Shown: positions 1 to 6,799 of the stretch, piece after piece
How positions within the stretch are numbered: position 1 is the first letter of the stretch
Layout of the letters: every line of letters starts with the position of its first letter
Assembly: GCF_029960785.1 (NCBI RefSeq)
Contig: NZ_JASBQE010000001.1
Coordinates: 124,001 to 188,000, forward strand
DNA: 64,000 nt
Source of the DNA: Polyangium sp. 15x6
GTDB lineage: Bacteria > Myxococcota_A > Polyangia > Polyangiales > Polyangiaceae
Reading direction: 5' to 3'
Translations under genes and position numbers: made by a program
The notes under the pieces: generated by a model
Told to the model about the DNA's origin: nothing
Seen by the model: only the letters and a program-made list of their open reading frames with translations
Databases searched by the model: none

Positions 1-903
1 CTCGCCGAGCCGCCCGATGGCGGGCCCTTTGTGGTCAAACTTCTCGACCTCGGCGTCGCGCACGACAGCGCCTCCGAGAGCGTCGACGGGGTCGCGCTCG
101 GCACGCCGTTTTACATGTCCCCCGAGCAGGCCCGGGGCGACACCGAGATCGGCCCTCGCTCGGACCTCTTTTCCCTCGGCGTCCTGCTCTTCGAGCTCCT
201 CTCCGGGAAAAGACCTTTTGCGGGGGACGATGCCTTCTCCGTCCTCGCCAAGATCGTCCTCCAGGCGCCGCCGCGTTTGTCGAACGCCTGGCCCGAGGCG
301 CCGCCGGTGCTCGACGCCCTCGTCACGCGGGCGCTCGCGCGCGACCCCGAAGCACGATTCTCCTCGGCCCGCGAGATGGCCGACGCGATCGCGGCCGCCC
401 GACGCGTGGTCCTCGAAGGCGCGGCGCCCCCGCAGGATATCGTGCTTCCGAAGGCCCTCGTCCCGAGCGACGATCACCTCGTGGGCGTCATCTTCGGCCG
501 ATTGCCTCTTTCGAGCAATGTGGGCCGGACGCGAGCCCTGTTCCAGCGCATCGCCGAACAGCAGGGCGGGGTGGTCATTCCATTGCTCGGTCGTGGCGTG
601 GCCGCCATCTTCGACGGCGAGTGCGCCGACGGCCTCCTGCGCGCGGCCGACGCGGCGCTCGACCTGGTAAAACAGGTGACCGGTGTTCGATTGTCGCTCG
701 TGACCGGCGGGGCTTTGCCGTCCGGGGCGGGGTTATCGGCGTCCGTGATCGAGCGTGGAACCCGCGCGCTCGAGCGTCCGCGCGCCGACGTGAACGAGCC
801 GCCCGTGCGTATCGACGACGCCACGGCGCAGCTCCTCGAAGAGCAATATGCGATCGAGGGGGCGCCCGGATCCTTGTCGATTCGTGGCACGCGTGGGCGG
901 TAG
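1..903 (+). CDS. Ser/Thr protein kinase, C-terminal part, with cyclase-like tail (partial, runs off left edge)
   Basis: The reading frame is open from the first base, so the N-lobe and catalytic loop lie outside the window. What is visible is a Hanks-type kinase C-lobe: a DFG-equivalent LLDLGVAHD, the activation segment GTPFYMSPEQARG and the helix F region SDLFSLGVLLFELLSGKRPF. After the kinase (from about nt 460) comes roughly 140 residues patterned like a class III nucleotide cyclase fold (HLVGVIFGRLP, GRGVAAIFDGE, VRLSLVTGGA, VRIDDATAQLLEE). The metal-binding Asp of active cyclases is not recognisable, so this part is probably non-catalytic. In many myxobacterial kinases a cyclase-like module leads into an AAA+ ATPase, but here the protein stops right after it. 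The role is probably signalling; the target is unknown. Confidence 0.85.
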   Translation, partial: LAEPPDGGPFVVKLLDLGVAHDSASESVDGVALGTPFYMSPEQARGDTEIGPRSDLFSLGVLLFELLSGKRPFAGDDAFSVLAKIVLQAPPRLSNAWPEAPPVLDALVTRALARDPEARFSSAREMADAIAAARRVVLEGAAPPQDIVLPKALVPSDDHLVGVIFGRLPLSSNVGRTRALFQRIAEQQGGVVIPLLGRGVAAIFDGECADGLLRAADAALDLVKQVTGVRLSLVTGGALPSGAGLSASVIERGTRALERPRADVNEPPVRIDDATAQLLEEQYAIEGAPGSLSIRGTRGR

Positions 904-1028
904 CTCCCCGAATACGTGATTGTATTTGCCCTCGTCGACGCGCCCGGGATAAAGTCCGCGTCGCTTCGAACGGATCGACGAGCGCCGTGGTTTCCCTTTG
1001 GGGGGCGGCGCGCGAAGGGAGATCTACG

Positions 1029-1652
1029 ATGAGCGGATTGTGGAAAAAGGGCGCCGTGGCCCTCGTGCTGGGCGGATTGCTCGGCGTGACGGGCATGGCG
1101 TCCGCGGATGTGGCGCCGTACCCGAGGCCGACTCCGGTCGTGGACAAGGGCAAGGGCCCGGAAAAGGCGCAGGCGGGCAAGGGGCCCGAGGGCAAGGGGC
1201 CCGAGGGGAAGGGCAAGCCCGACGACAAGGGCAAACCGGACGACAAGGCCGACAAGGACGCGGGCGCTGACGCGGCCGCGGCTCCGGCCGAGTCCGAGGC
1301 GGACCAGAAGGCCCGGGACGAGAAGCGCAAGGCCAAGAAGGAAGCGCGCAAGGCGAAGTCCAAGGAGGACCGCGACGCGCTCAAGAAGAAGGTCTCGGCC
1401 GCGCTGAAGGGCCAGCCGATGGCCGTGGCCATGAAGCAGGAGCTCGAGCGGCATGCGCGCCGCCTCGCGCGCCTCGAACGCGTGAAGGACCTCGCCGAGG
1501 AGGCGAAGGACACCGAGGCGACCGAGCGCGTGCAGAAGCTCCTCGACAAAGAGAATGCGCGCCACGAGAAGTGGATGGCGAACTACGACGCGAAGCTGAC
1601 GGGCGCGAAGGGCGCGGACGGGAAGCCCGCGGAGAAGGCAGGTGAGAAATGA
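1029..1652 (+). CDS. Exported Lys/Glu-rich, coiled-coil-like hypothetical protein
   Basis: A 207-aa protein of unknown function. The start is the ATG after a good AAGGGAG site; a longer frame runs upstream but has no credible start. Residues 1-27 form a signal peptide (MSGLWKKGAV, hydrophobic core, cut near MASA|D). Residues 35-75 are a low-complexity Gly/Lys/Asp tract with repeated GKGPEGKG/GKPDDK units. Residues about 80-185 are charged and predicted alpha-helical (KARDEKRKAKKEARKAKSK, then LERHARRLARLERVKDLAEEAK), consistent with a coiled coil. Its stop overlaps the next start (ATGA), so the two are probably translated together. It could be a periplasmic or surface scaffold; nothing in the sequence names a function. 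Confidence 0.75.
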   Translation: MSGLWKKGAVALVLGGLLGVTGMASADVAPYPRPTPVVDKGKGPEKAQAGKGPEGKGPEGKGKPDDKGKPDDKADKDAGADAAAAPAESEADQKARDEKRKAKKEARKAKSKEDRDALKKKVSAALKGQPMAVAMKQELERHARRLARLERVKDLAEEAKDTEATERVQKLLDKENARHEKWMANYDAKLTGAKGADGKPAEKAGEK

Positions 1653-1888
1653 ATCGCTCGATCGTGCTAGCGCTTTTCGCGCTCTCGGCGCTCGTCGTCG
1701 CCTGTGAGGAGCCGAAGTCCCAGACCGGCGGGACGACGGGCGCCGCCGCCCCGGCCCCGGTGGTCCTCGACGACAAGGACATCCCGACCGCGGCCGATTA
1801 CGACGACCAGGCCGAGAAGGACATTTCGGCCACGAACTACAAGAACGAGCTCGACACGCTCGAAAAGGAAATCAACGCCCAGGACTAG
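1649..1888 (+). CDS. Small lipoprotein, function unknown
   Basis: A 79-aa lipoprotein. The signal peptide MNRSIVLALFALSALVVAC ends in a clear lipobox (VVAC) with Cys19 as the lipidated residue. The mature part starts with a Thr/Gly/Ala/Pro linker, followed by an acidic, probably helical tail (DYDDQAEKDISATNYKNELDTLEKEINAQD). It overlaps the upstream Lys-rich gene by four bases and is followed directly by a strong terminator, so the two form a closed bicistronic unit. The positively charged upstream product and this acidic lipoprotein might interact, but that is only inference from charge and gene order. Confidence 0.75.
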   Translation: MNRSIVLALFALSALVVACEEPKSQTGGTTGAAAPAPVVLDDKDIPTAADYDDQAEKDISATNYKNELDTLEKEINAQD

Positions 1889-1894
1889 GCGCGA

Positions 1895-1920
1895 GGGGCC
1901 GGGAGACCGGCCCCTTTTTC
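1895..1920 (+). terminator. Rho-independent terminator after the lipoprotein gene
   Basis: A perfect 8-bp GC stem (GGGGCCGG / CCGGCCCC) closes a GAGA tetraloop and is followed by TTTTTC. It begins seven bases after the stop codon of the small lipoprotein gene. The convergent Cys-rich gene ends four bases further on. Confidence 0.85.
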
Positions 1921-1923
1921 ATT

Positions 1924-3027
1924 TCAGTTCGACCCGCAATAACGAAGCGAGCACTGCGGGGTCAGCGGGAGGTAGAAGACGTAGTACCCGCCGCAATGCG
2001 CGATCTGGATGGCCGAAGACCATTCACACGTGCTGTTGAGCCAGTTGAAGCACACGGTGGCGTTCACCACTTCGCCTTGGCTCTGCGGGTACGTGCCCTG
2101 CACCCAGCCGGGCGCGTCGGTACCGCAGGCATAATGAGGGGGCGGGGAGGTGGGCATCTGGGTGCCCGCGGCGCCCGTGAACCGGTACCAGCCCTCCCCG
2201 ATCGCCTGGTTGTCGCAGATCTCGACCCCGAGGTCGCCGTCGTTGAAATTGACGTTCCGGTCCGCCTCGCTCAGCGTCCCGTAGCTCATGCATTGCGGCA
2301 GGAGGTTGTCCTTCGTGCATCCGGGCCCGCAGCCGTCGCCGCCGAGGAGGTTGCCGTCGTCGCACTCCTCCACGCCGGCCCGCACGTGTCCGTCGCCGCA
2401 GACCGCGTTCTTGCACGCGACGCACGCGTCGGTGTTCGACAGGTTCATGTCGTCGCATTCCTCGACGCCCACCTGGACGAACCCATCACCGCACGTCGCG
2501 GGCTTGCAGCCTTGCAGGCAGCCGTCCGTGTCGTCCGTGTTCCCGTCATCGCACTCCTCGAACCCCGCGTGCACGAATCCATCCCCGCAGGTCGCGGTCT
2601 TGCAGGCGGACGTGCAGACGTCGGTGTCGTCCGCGTTGCCGTCATCGCAATCCTCACCTTCCTGGATCGTGTTGTCGCCGCAGGTCGACAGCTTGCAGGT
2701 ATTCGTGCAGCCGTCGTCGTTCACCATGTTGCCGTCGTCGCAGCCCTCGACGCCCTCCCAGACGAACCCGTCACCGCATTTCGGCTTCTTGCAGGTCGAG
2801 AGGCAGCCGTCGGTCTCGACGTCGTTGCCGTCGTCGCATTCCTCGCCGGTCTGATACACGCCGTTTCCGCAGGGCGACGGCACCCCGCCGCCCGAGGCGC
2901 CCGTGCCTCCCTCGCCGCCCTCGCCGCCCTCGCCCCCTCCTTTCACGGGATCCGGCGCGTTGACGAAGGAGCAGGCGGCGAAGAGCGTGAGGGCGAGGAA
3001 AATCCCAGCGTGGCGAAAAGCGGTCAT
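1924..3027 (-). CDS. Cys-rich repeat (DUF4215-type) lipoprotein, copy A
   Basis: A 367-aa lipoprotein. The chosen start gives [19 protein letters not shown] with lipobox FAAC; the frame is open 64 codons further upstream, but that stretch has no signal sequence and overlaps the neighbouring copy. After an acidic Gly/Glu linker ([13 protein letters not shown]) come six tandem repeats of about 30 residues with the pattern CGDG...ECDDGN...DGC...C, the family called myxococcus Cys-rich repeat or DUF4215. The last 120 residues are a different Cys-containing domain ([14 protein letters not shown] to SLRYCGSN). The role is probably cell-surface adhesion or scaffolding, inferred from the family. The gene is a tandem near-duplicate of the one at 3116-4204. 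Confidence 0.88.
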   Translation of the reverse strand: MTAFRHAGIFLALTLFAACSFVNAPDPVKGGGEGGEGGEGGTGASGGGVPSPCGNGVYQTGEECDDGNDVETDGCLSTCKKPKCGDGFVWEGVEGCDDGNMVNDDGCTNTCKLSTCGDNTIQEGEDCDDGNADDTDVCTSACKTATCGDGFVHAGFEECDDGNTDDTDGCLQGCKPATCGDGFVQVGVEECDDMNLSNTDACVACKNAVCGDGHVRAGVEECDDGNLLGGDGCGPGCTKDNLLPQCMSYGTLSEADRNVNFNDGDLGVEICDNQAIGEGWYRFTGAAGTQMPTSPPPHYACGTDAPGWVQGTYPQSQGEVVNATVCFNWLNSTCEWSSAIQIAHCGGYYVFYLPLTPQCSLRYCGSN

Positions 3028-3115
3028 GGCATCTCCCGGGCAAGATCCAGCAAAGATGCCATCCATGTTCGACCGGAACTCCGGCAACGTCAAGCGAACG
3101 CGGGATCGGACGCGC

Positions 3116-4204
3116 TCAGTTCGTACCGCAGTACCGGAGGGAGCAAACCGGCGTGAGCGGCAGGTAGAAGACGTAATAACTTCCGCAATGCGCGATCTGG
3201 ATGGCGGAAGACCATTCACACGTCCCGTTGATCCAGTTGAAGCAAACCGTCGCGTTCACCACCTGGCCCTGGGCGGCGGGGTAGGGATCCTGCACCCAGC
3301 CGGGCGCGTCGGTGCCGCACGCATAATGCGGGGGCGGAAACGTCGGCATCTGGGTGCCCGCGGCGCCCATGAATCGGTACCAGCCCTCGCCGATCAGGTT
3401 GCTGTCGCAAACCACGCTGCCGCTGTAATTGACGTTCCGATCCGCCTCGTCCAGGACGCCGTAGCTCATGCATTGCGGCAAGAGGTTGTCGAGCGTGCAG
3501 CCGGGACCACAGCCGTCGCCGCCGAGGAGGTTGCCGTCGTCGCACTCCTCCACGCCGGCCCGCACGTGTCCGTCGCCGCAGACCGCGTTCTTGCAGGCGA
3601 CGCACGCGTCGGTGTTCGACAGGTTCATGTCGTCGCATTCCTCGACGCCCACCTGGACGAACCCGTCGCCGCACGTCGCCACGTTGCAGCCTTGCAGGCA
3701 GCCGTCCGTGTCGTCCGTGTTCCCGTCATCGCAGGCTTCGATCCCCGCGTGCACGAATCCATCCCCGCAGGTCGCGGTCTTGCAGGCGGACGTGCAGACG
3801 TCGGTGTCGTCCTGGTTGCCGTCGTCGCAATCCTCGCCTTCCTGGATCGTGTTGTCGCCGCAGGTCGACAGCTTGCAGGTATTCGTGCAGCCGTCGTCGT
3901 TCACCATGTTGCCGTCGTCGCAGCCCTCGACGCCTTCCCAGACGAACCCGTCGCCGCATTTCGCCTTCTTGCAGGTCGAGAGGCAACCGTCGGTCTCGAC
4001 GTCGTTGCCGTCGTCGCATTCCTCGCCGGTCTGGTACACGCCGTTTCCGCAGGGCGACGGCACCCCGCCGCCCGCGCCGGTCCCGCCCTCGCCGCCCTCG
4101 CCGCCCTCGCCCGCGCCCTTCACGGGATCGGGCGCGTTGACGAAGGAGCAGGCGGCGAAGAGCGTGAAGGCCAGGCACATTCCCGCATAGCTCTTGATTT
4201 TCAT
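3116..4204 (-). CDS. Cys-rich repeat (DUF4215-type) lipoprotein, copy B
   Basis: A 362-aa paralogue of the adjacent downstream gene with the same architecture: signal peptide [19 protein letters not shown] with lipobox FAAC, Gly/Glu linker, six CDDGN Cys-rich repeats and a C-terminal Cys domain ending SLRYCGTN. The repeats are almost identical in DNA and protein to copy A. The differences cluster in the signal peptide, the linker and the terminal domain (for example [13 protein letters not shown] here, [16 protein letters not shown] in A). Both genes point the same way with 88 bp between them, so they may be co-transcribed. A recent tandem duplication is the simplest explanation. Confidence 0.88.
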   Translation of the reverse strand: MKIKSYAGMCLAFTLFAACSFVNAPDPVKGAGEGGEGGEGGTGAGGGVPSPCGNGVYQTGEECDDGNDVETDGCLSTCKKAKCGDGFVWEGVEGCDDGNMVNDDGCTNTCKLSTCGDNTIQEGEDCDDGNQDDTDVCTSACKTATCGDGFVHAGIEACDDGNTDDTDGCLQGCNVATCGDGFVQVGVEECDDMNLSNTDACVACKNAVCGDGHVRAGVEECDDGNLLGGDGCGPGCTLDNLLPQCMSYGVLDEADRNVNYSGSVVCDSNLIGEGWYRFMGAAGTQMPTFPPPHYACGTDAPGWVQDPYPAAQGQVVNATVCFNWINGTCEWSSAIQIAHCGSYYVFYLPLTPVCSLRYCGTN

Positions 4205-4295
4205 GGCGTCTCCCGGACAAACTCGGCAAAGGGGCCGCCATGTTCGTCCGGAACGCCGGCAACGTCAAGCGCGGCCGGTCCCGATTTCGGACGCG

Positions 4296-5228
4296 TCAAT
4301 CGCGCAGCGGCAGGTCGATCCCGTCGCCGTCCTCGGCCACCATCACGGGCGTCCGCTCCCCGAGCTCCTCGCGCGCCTGGCCGAGCAGAATGTCCGGATC
4401 TCGATCGTATCGCGTCGACAGGTGCGTGAGCACGAGCTTCTGCGCGCCCGCGTCGCGCGCCACGATCGCCGCCTCCCGCGCGGTCGCGTGCCGCGTCTCC
4501 CGCGCGCGCGCCTGCTCCAGATCGCCGAACGTCGCCTCGTGCACCAGCACGTCCGCGCCCTCCGCTGCCCGAATCGTGCCCTCGCAAGGCCGCGTATCGC
4601 CGGAAATCACGATCCGCCGGCCGTGCCGCGGGGGCCCCATCACCTCGTGAGGCGCGATCGTGCGGCCGCCCGGCAGCCGCACCACCTCGCCGCGCTGGAG
4701 CCTGCCGAAGAGCGGACCCTCGGGCACGCCGGCCGCGCGCGCCGCCGCCGGATCGAACCGGCCTGGCCGCGGATCCTCGATGAGCGCGTACCCGATCGAC
4801 GCAATGCGGTGGTCCGTCGCGAACGCCTCGATGCGATATCCGTCCCCCCGGAATACCACATCACCGGGCTCGGCTTCGGCGATCGTCACGGGCAGGGGCG
4901 CGTCGTCGGCGCCGAGGCGGATCACCTTGGGTAGGAACGTCGCGGCCGTGCGGGGGCCGACGAGCGCGAGCGGCTCGGTGCGGCCGAGCATGCCGAGCGT
5001 CCGCAGAAAGCCGATGATGCCGAGGTAATGGTCGGCGTGGAAATGCGTGAAGAACACGGCGTCGAGCGCGAAGCCCGTGCCGAAGCGGATCATCTGCCGC
5101 TGCGTGCCCTCGCCGCAGTCGAAGAGGAAGCTCTGGCCCTCGCGCTTGACGAAGAGGCCGGACAGGTTCCGGTGCGCGGTCGGGGCCGCCGCGGACGTGC
5201 CGAGGAAGGTGAGGCGTAGGCTCGACAT
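4296..5228 (-). CDS. rnz: Ribonuclease Z (tRNA 3'-end endonuclease)
   Basis: A 310-aa metallo-beta-lactamase-fold nuclease of the usual length for short bacterial RNase Z. It removes 3' trailers from tRNA precursors in the cytoplasm. Visible family features: the N-terminal LTFLGTSAAAPTAHRN, the zinc motif THFHADH (residues 61-67), the exosite-side stretch FGRLQRGE with PPRHGRRIVISGDTRPC, the HEATF motif and the terminal HLSTRY histidine. The start is the ATG giving MSSLRLTFLG; the frame is open far upstream, but that region encodes no recognisable protein on this strand. It stands alone between the Cys-rich lipoproteins and a peptidase gene. Confidence 0.93.
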   Translation of the reverse strand: MSSLRLTFLGTSAAAPTAHRNLSGLFVKREGQSFLFDCGEGTQRQMIRFGTGFALDAVFFTHFHADHYLGIIGFLRTLGMLGRTEPLALVGPRTAATFLPKVIRLGADDAPLPVTIAEAEPGDVVFRGDGYRIEAFATDHRIASIGYALIEDPRPGRFDPAAARAAGVPEGPLFGRLQRGEVVRLPGGRTIAPHEVMGPPRHGRRIVISGDTRPCEGTIRAAEGADVLVHEATFGDLEQARARETRHATAREAAIVARDAGAQKLVLTHLSTRYDRDPDILLGQAREELGERTPVMVAEDGDGIDLPLRD

Positions 5229-5311
5229 GGATGGGAGGTGGGGACGTTTGTCTTCGGACCGGCCGGACGAACGTACCACGCGCGCGGGCCCCTGCCATCC
5301 CGCGCTTTCGA

Positions 5312-6064
5312 TCACGGTGTGGACGTGATCCGGTCCGGGTCGCCGAGGAACTCGAAGTGCATCGTGTCCTCGAGCTTGTCGTGCCCGAGCCAGTAGAAGC
5401 CGTATCGCTCGAACGTCTCGATCCAGCACCGCGGCAGCTCCGCGCGCTCGTAGGCGGTCGCGCCTTGCTTGCGGCATGCCGGGTGATCCGGGAACGGCTC
5501 GACGCAGCGGCAGCAGGGGTTGCGCTCGGGATCGATGTCGATCGCGATCCCATAGAGGTGGTTCGAGACCTCGCCGTTGTGGAACGTGTTCTTGCCGCGC
5601 ACGCCGAGCAGGCGCTTCGGCTCGTAGGGCGTATCGCCGCAGCGCGCCGCGATCGCCTGCTCCACGCAGCGCAGGGCGGGCACGATCCTTCGGTTCACCT
5701 GCACGGGCAGGCCGAGGAAGCGCACCGGCTCGATGTAGTCCGCGACCGCGTGCTCGTTCCATTCGAGCGGCGCCGCGCCCGAGGACCTTCCATATCGCTC
5801 GGTCCGGAACCGGAGCGCCCGCGTTTGCATCTCGACGCGGGTCTTGCGCTCTTCGGGGGGCAAGCCGTCCTGGATCGAGTAGTTCCCGCGCACCAGGAAT
5901 GGCAGCGGCTTCTGCTCGTTGCAGGCGATCCCTTCGAGCGGCACGTCGGGCGCGCTCGACGCGTGCGCCGCCGCCGCGATCCCGAGCGCGAAGACGAGCG
6001 CGAGCCCGACCTGCCCGGGAAGGGCGCGACGCAGGGCGCGGCGGTCGTCGCGTGGGTCGATCAC
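5312..6064 (-). CDS. Exported M15-type peptidase (D-Ala-D-Ala carboxypeptidase-like)
   Basis: About 250 aa. Residues 10-36 form a signal peptide (hydrophobic GLALVFALGIAAAAHASS). The zinc motif of the M15 family is present: S-N-H-L-Y-G-I-A-I-D at residues 167-176 (His169, Asp176) and the third ligand in MHFEF (His236, with Glu238 nearby). Several Cys (48, 133, 142, 184, 185, 187, 197, 213) suggest periplasmic disulphides. Family knowledge points to trimming peptide stems of peptidoglycan. The start is uncertain: GTG at 6064 fits the signal peptide, and an ATG at 6127 would add 21 residues. It is divergent from the Cys-cluster gene at 6190. Confidence 0.8.
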   Translation of the reverse strand: MIDPRDDRRALRRALPGQVGLALVFALGIAAAAHASSAPDVPLEGIACNEQKPLPFLVRGNYSIQDGLPPEERKTRVEMQTRALRFRTERYGRSSGAAPLEWNEHAVADYIEPVRFLGLPVQVNRRIVPALRCVEQAIAARCGDTPYEPKRLLGVRGKNTFHNGEVSNHLYGIAIDIDPERNPCCRCVEPFPDHPACRKQGATAYERAELPRCWIETFERYGFYWLGHDKLEDTMHFEFLGDPDRITSTP

Positions 6065-6189
6065 GGCGATACGAGAATACCAGAAAGAAGAAACGAGCGA
6101 GCTCCACGCGCTCCCCACTTCGGACATATCCTGTCCGATTCGACGGCGCGTGGACGGGGCCGGCATGCCCTGGTATCCAGTCGTGGCGC

Positions 6190-6738
6190 ATGATTCGGCT
6201 CGAGCTCGCCGGCGTCCACTCGCTCCTCCTGTCGCCGCTCTGCGCGCGCTGCCCGCACGGGCGGGCTGGCTGCTGCGAGGCCCCGCCGGCCGTGGCCTGG
6301 GCCGACATCGGGCGGATCGTATCGCTCGGCGGCCGTGATTTTTTGCTTGCCGAGATCCACGAAGGCCGCCTCCTGCCGCAGACGCGCGGCCTCTCCATTC
6401 GACGCGCCCCGCCGAGCGAGCCCTTCCCCGAGCGATGCGGCTACCTCGGCGAGGCCGGCTGCGTCCTCCCGCCCGATCGAAGGAGCGCCACCTGCAACTA
6501 TTACCTTTGCGAGGAAGCGTTCTCCGCGGCGGAAGAAGAAGGCGATCCGCGCGTGCCGCGAGGCCGCAAGATGCACGATCGCTTGACCGCGCTCTTCGGC
6601 CGCTGGGACCTCGAGCTCGCCGAGGCGATCGGCGCGCGATATCCGGACGGCGCGCCCTGGGACGCCGAATTCCTCGATTGGCTCGGCGCCGAGCTCCGAG
6701 CGCTCGCACGCAAAGCGCGGATATCGATGGGAATGTAG
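6190..6738 (+). CDS. YkgJ-like Cys-cluster protein (putative metal-binding)
   Basis: A 182-aa protein resembling the YkgJ/UPF0153 family, small proteins with a cluster of Cys thought to chelate zinc or iron. The N-terminal signature is LCARCPHGRAGCCEAPP (CxxC then CC), followed by a central CGYLGEAGCVLPP and CNYYLCEE. No signal peptide or membrane segment is seen, so it is probably cytoplasmic. The start at ATG 6190 gives the family-like opening MIRLELAGVHSLLLSPLC; the longer upstream frame lies antisense to the peptidase gene and was not used. The substrate and role are not known. Confidence 0.75.
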   Translation: MIRLELAGVHSLLLSPLCARCPHGRAGCCEAPPAVAWADIGRIVSLGGRDFLLAEIHEGRLLPQTRGLSIRRAPPSEPFPERCGYLGEAGCVLPPDRRSATCNYYLCEEAFSAAEEEGDPRVPRGRKMHDRLTALFGRWDLELAEAIGARYPDGAPWDAEFLDWLGAELRALARKARISMGM

Positions 6739-6753
6739 GGGAGGGGGCCGCGG

Positions 6754-6799
6754 GGCGAGGGCGGCATCCGCGCGCGCGGAGCCGCCCTCGCCGACTTTT
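6754..6799 (+). terminator. Long GC hairpin with T run between convergent genes
   Basis: A perfect 12-bp stem (GGCGAGGGCGGC at 6754-6765 and its complement at 6781-6792) encloses a 15-base loop that is itself self-complementary (TCCGCGCGCGCGGA). TTTT follows at 6796. It lies between the stop codons of the convergent Cys-cluster and MYXO-CTERM genes and probably ends the plus-strand transcript. There is no T run for the minus strand. Confidence 0.65.

Noticed and set aside
2300..2950. Evenly spaced DNA repeats in the Cys-rich lipoprotein genes, suggesting an array
   Set aside because: They are in frame and encode the CDDGN protein repeats, so they are coding repeats.
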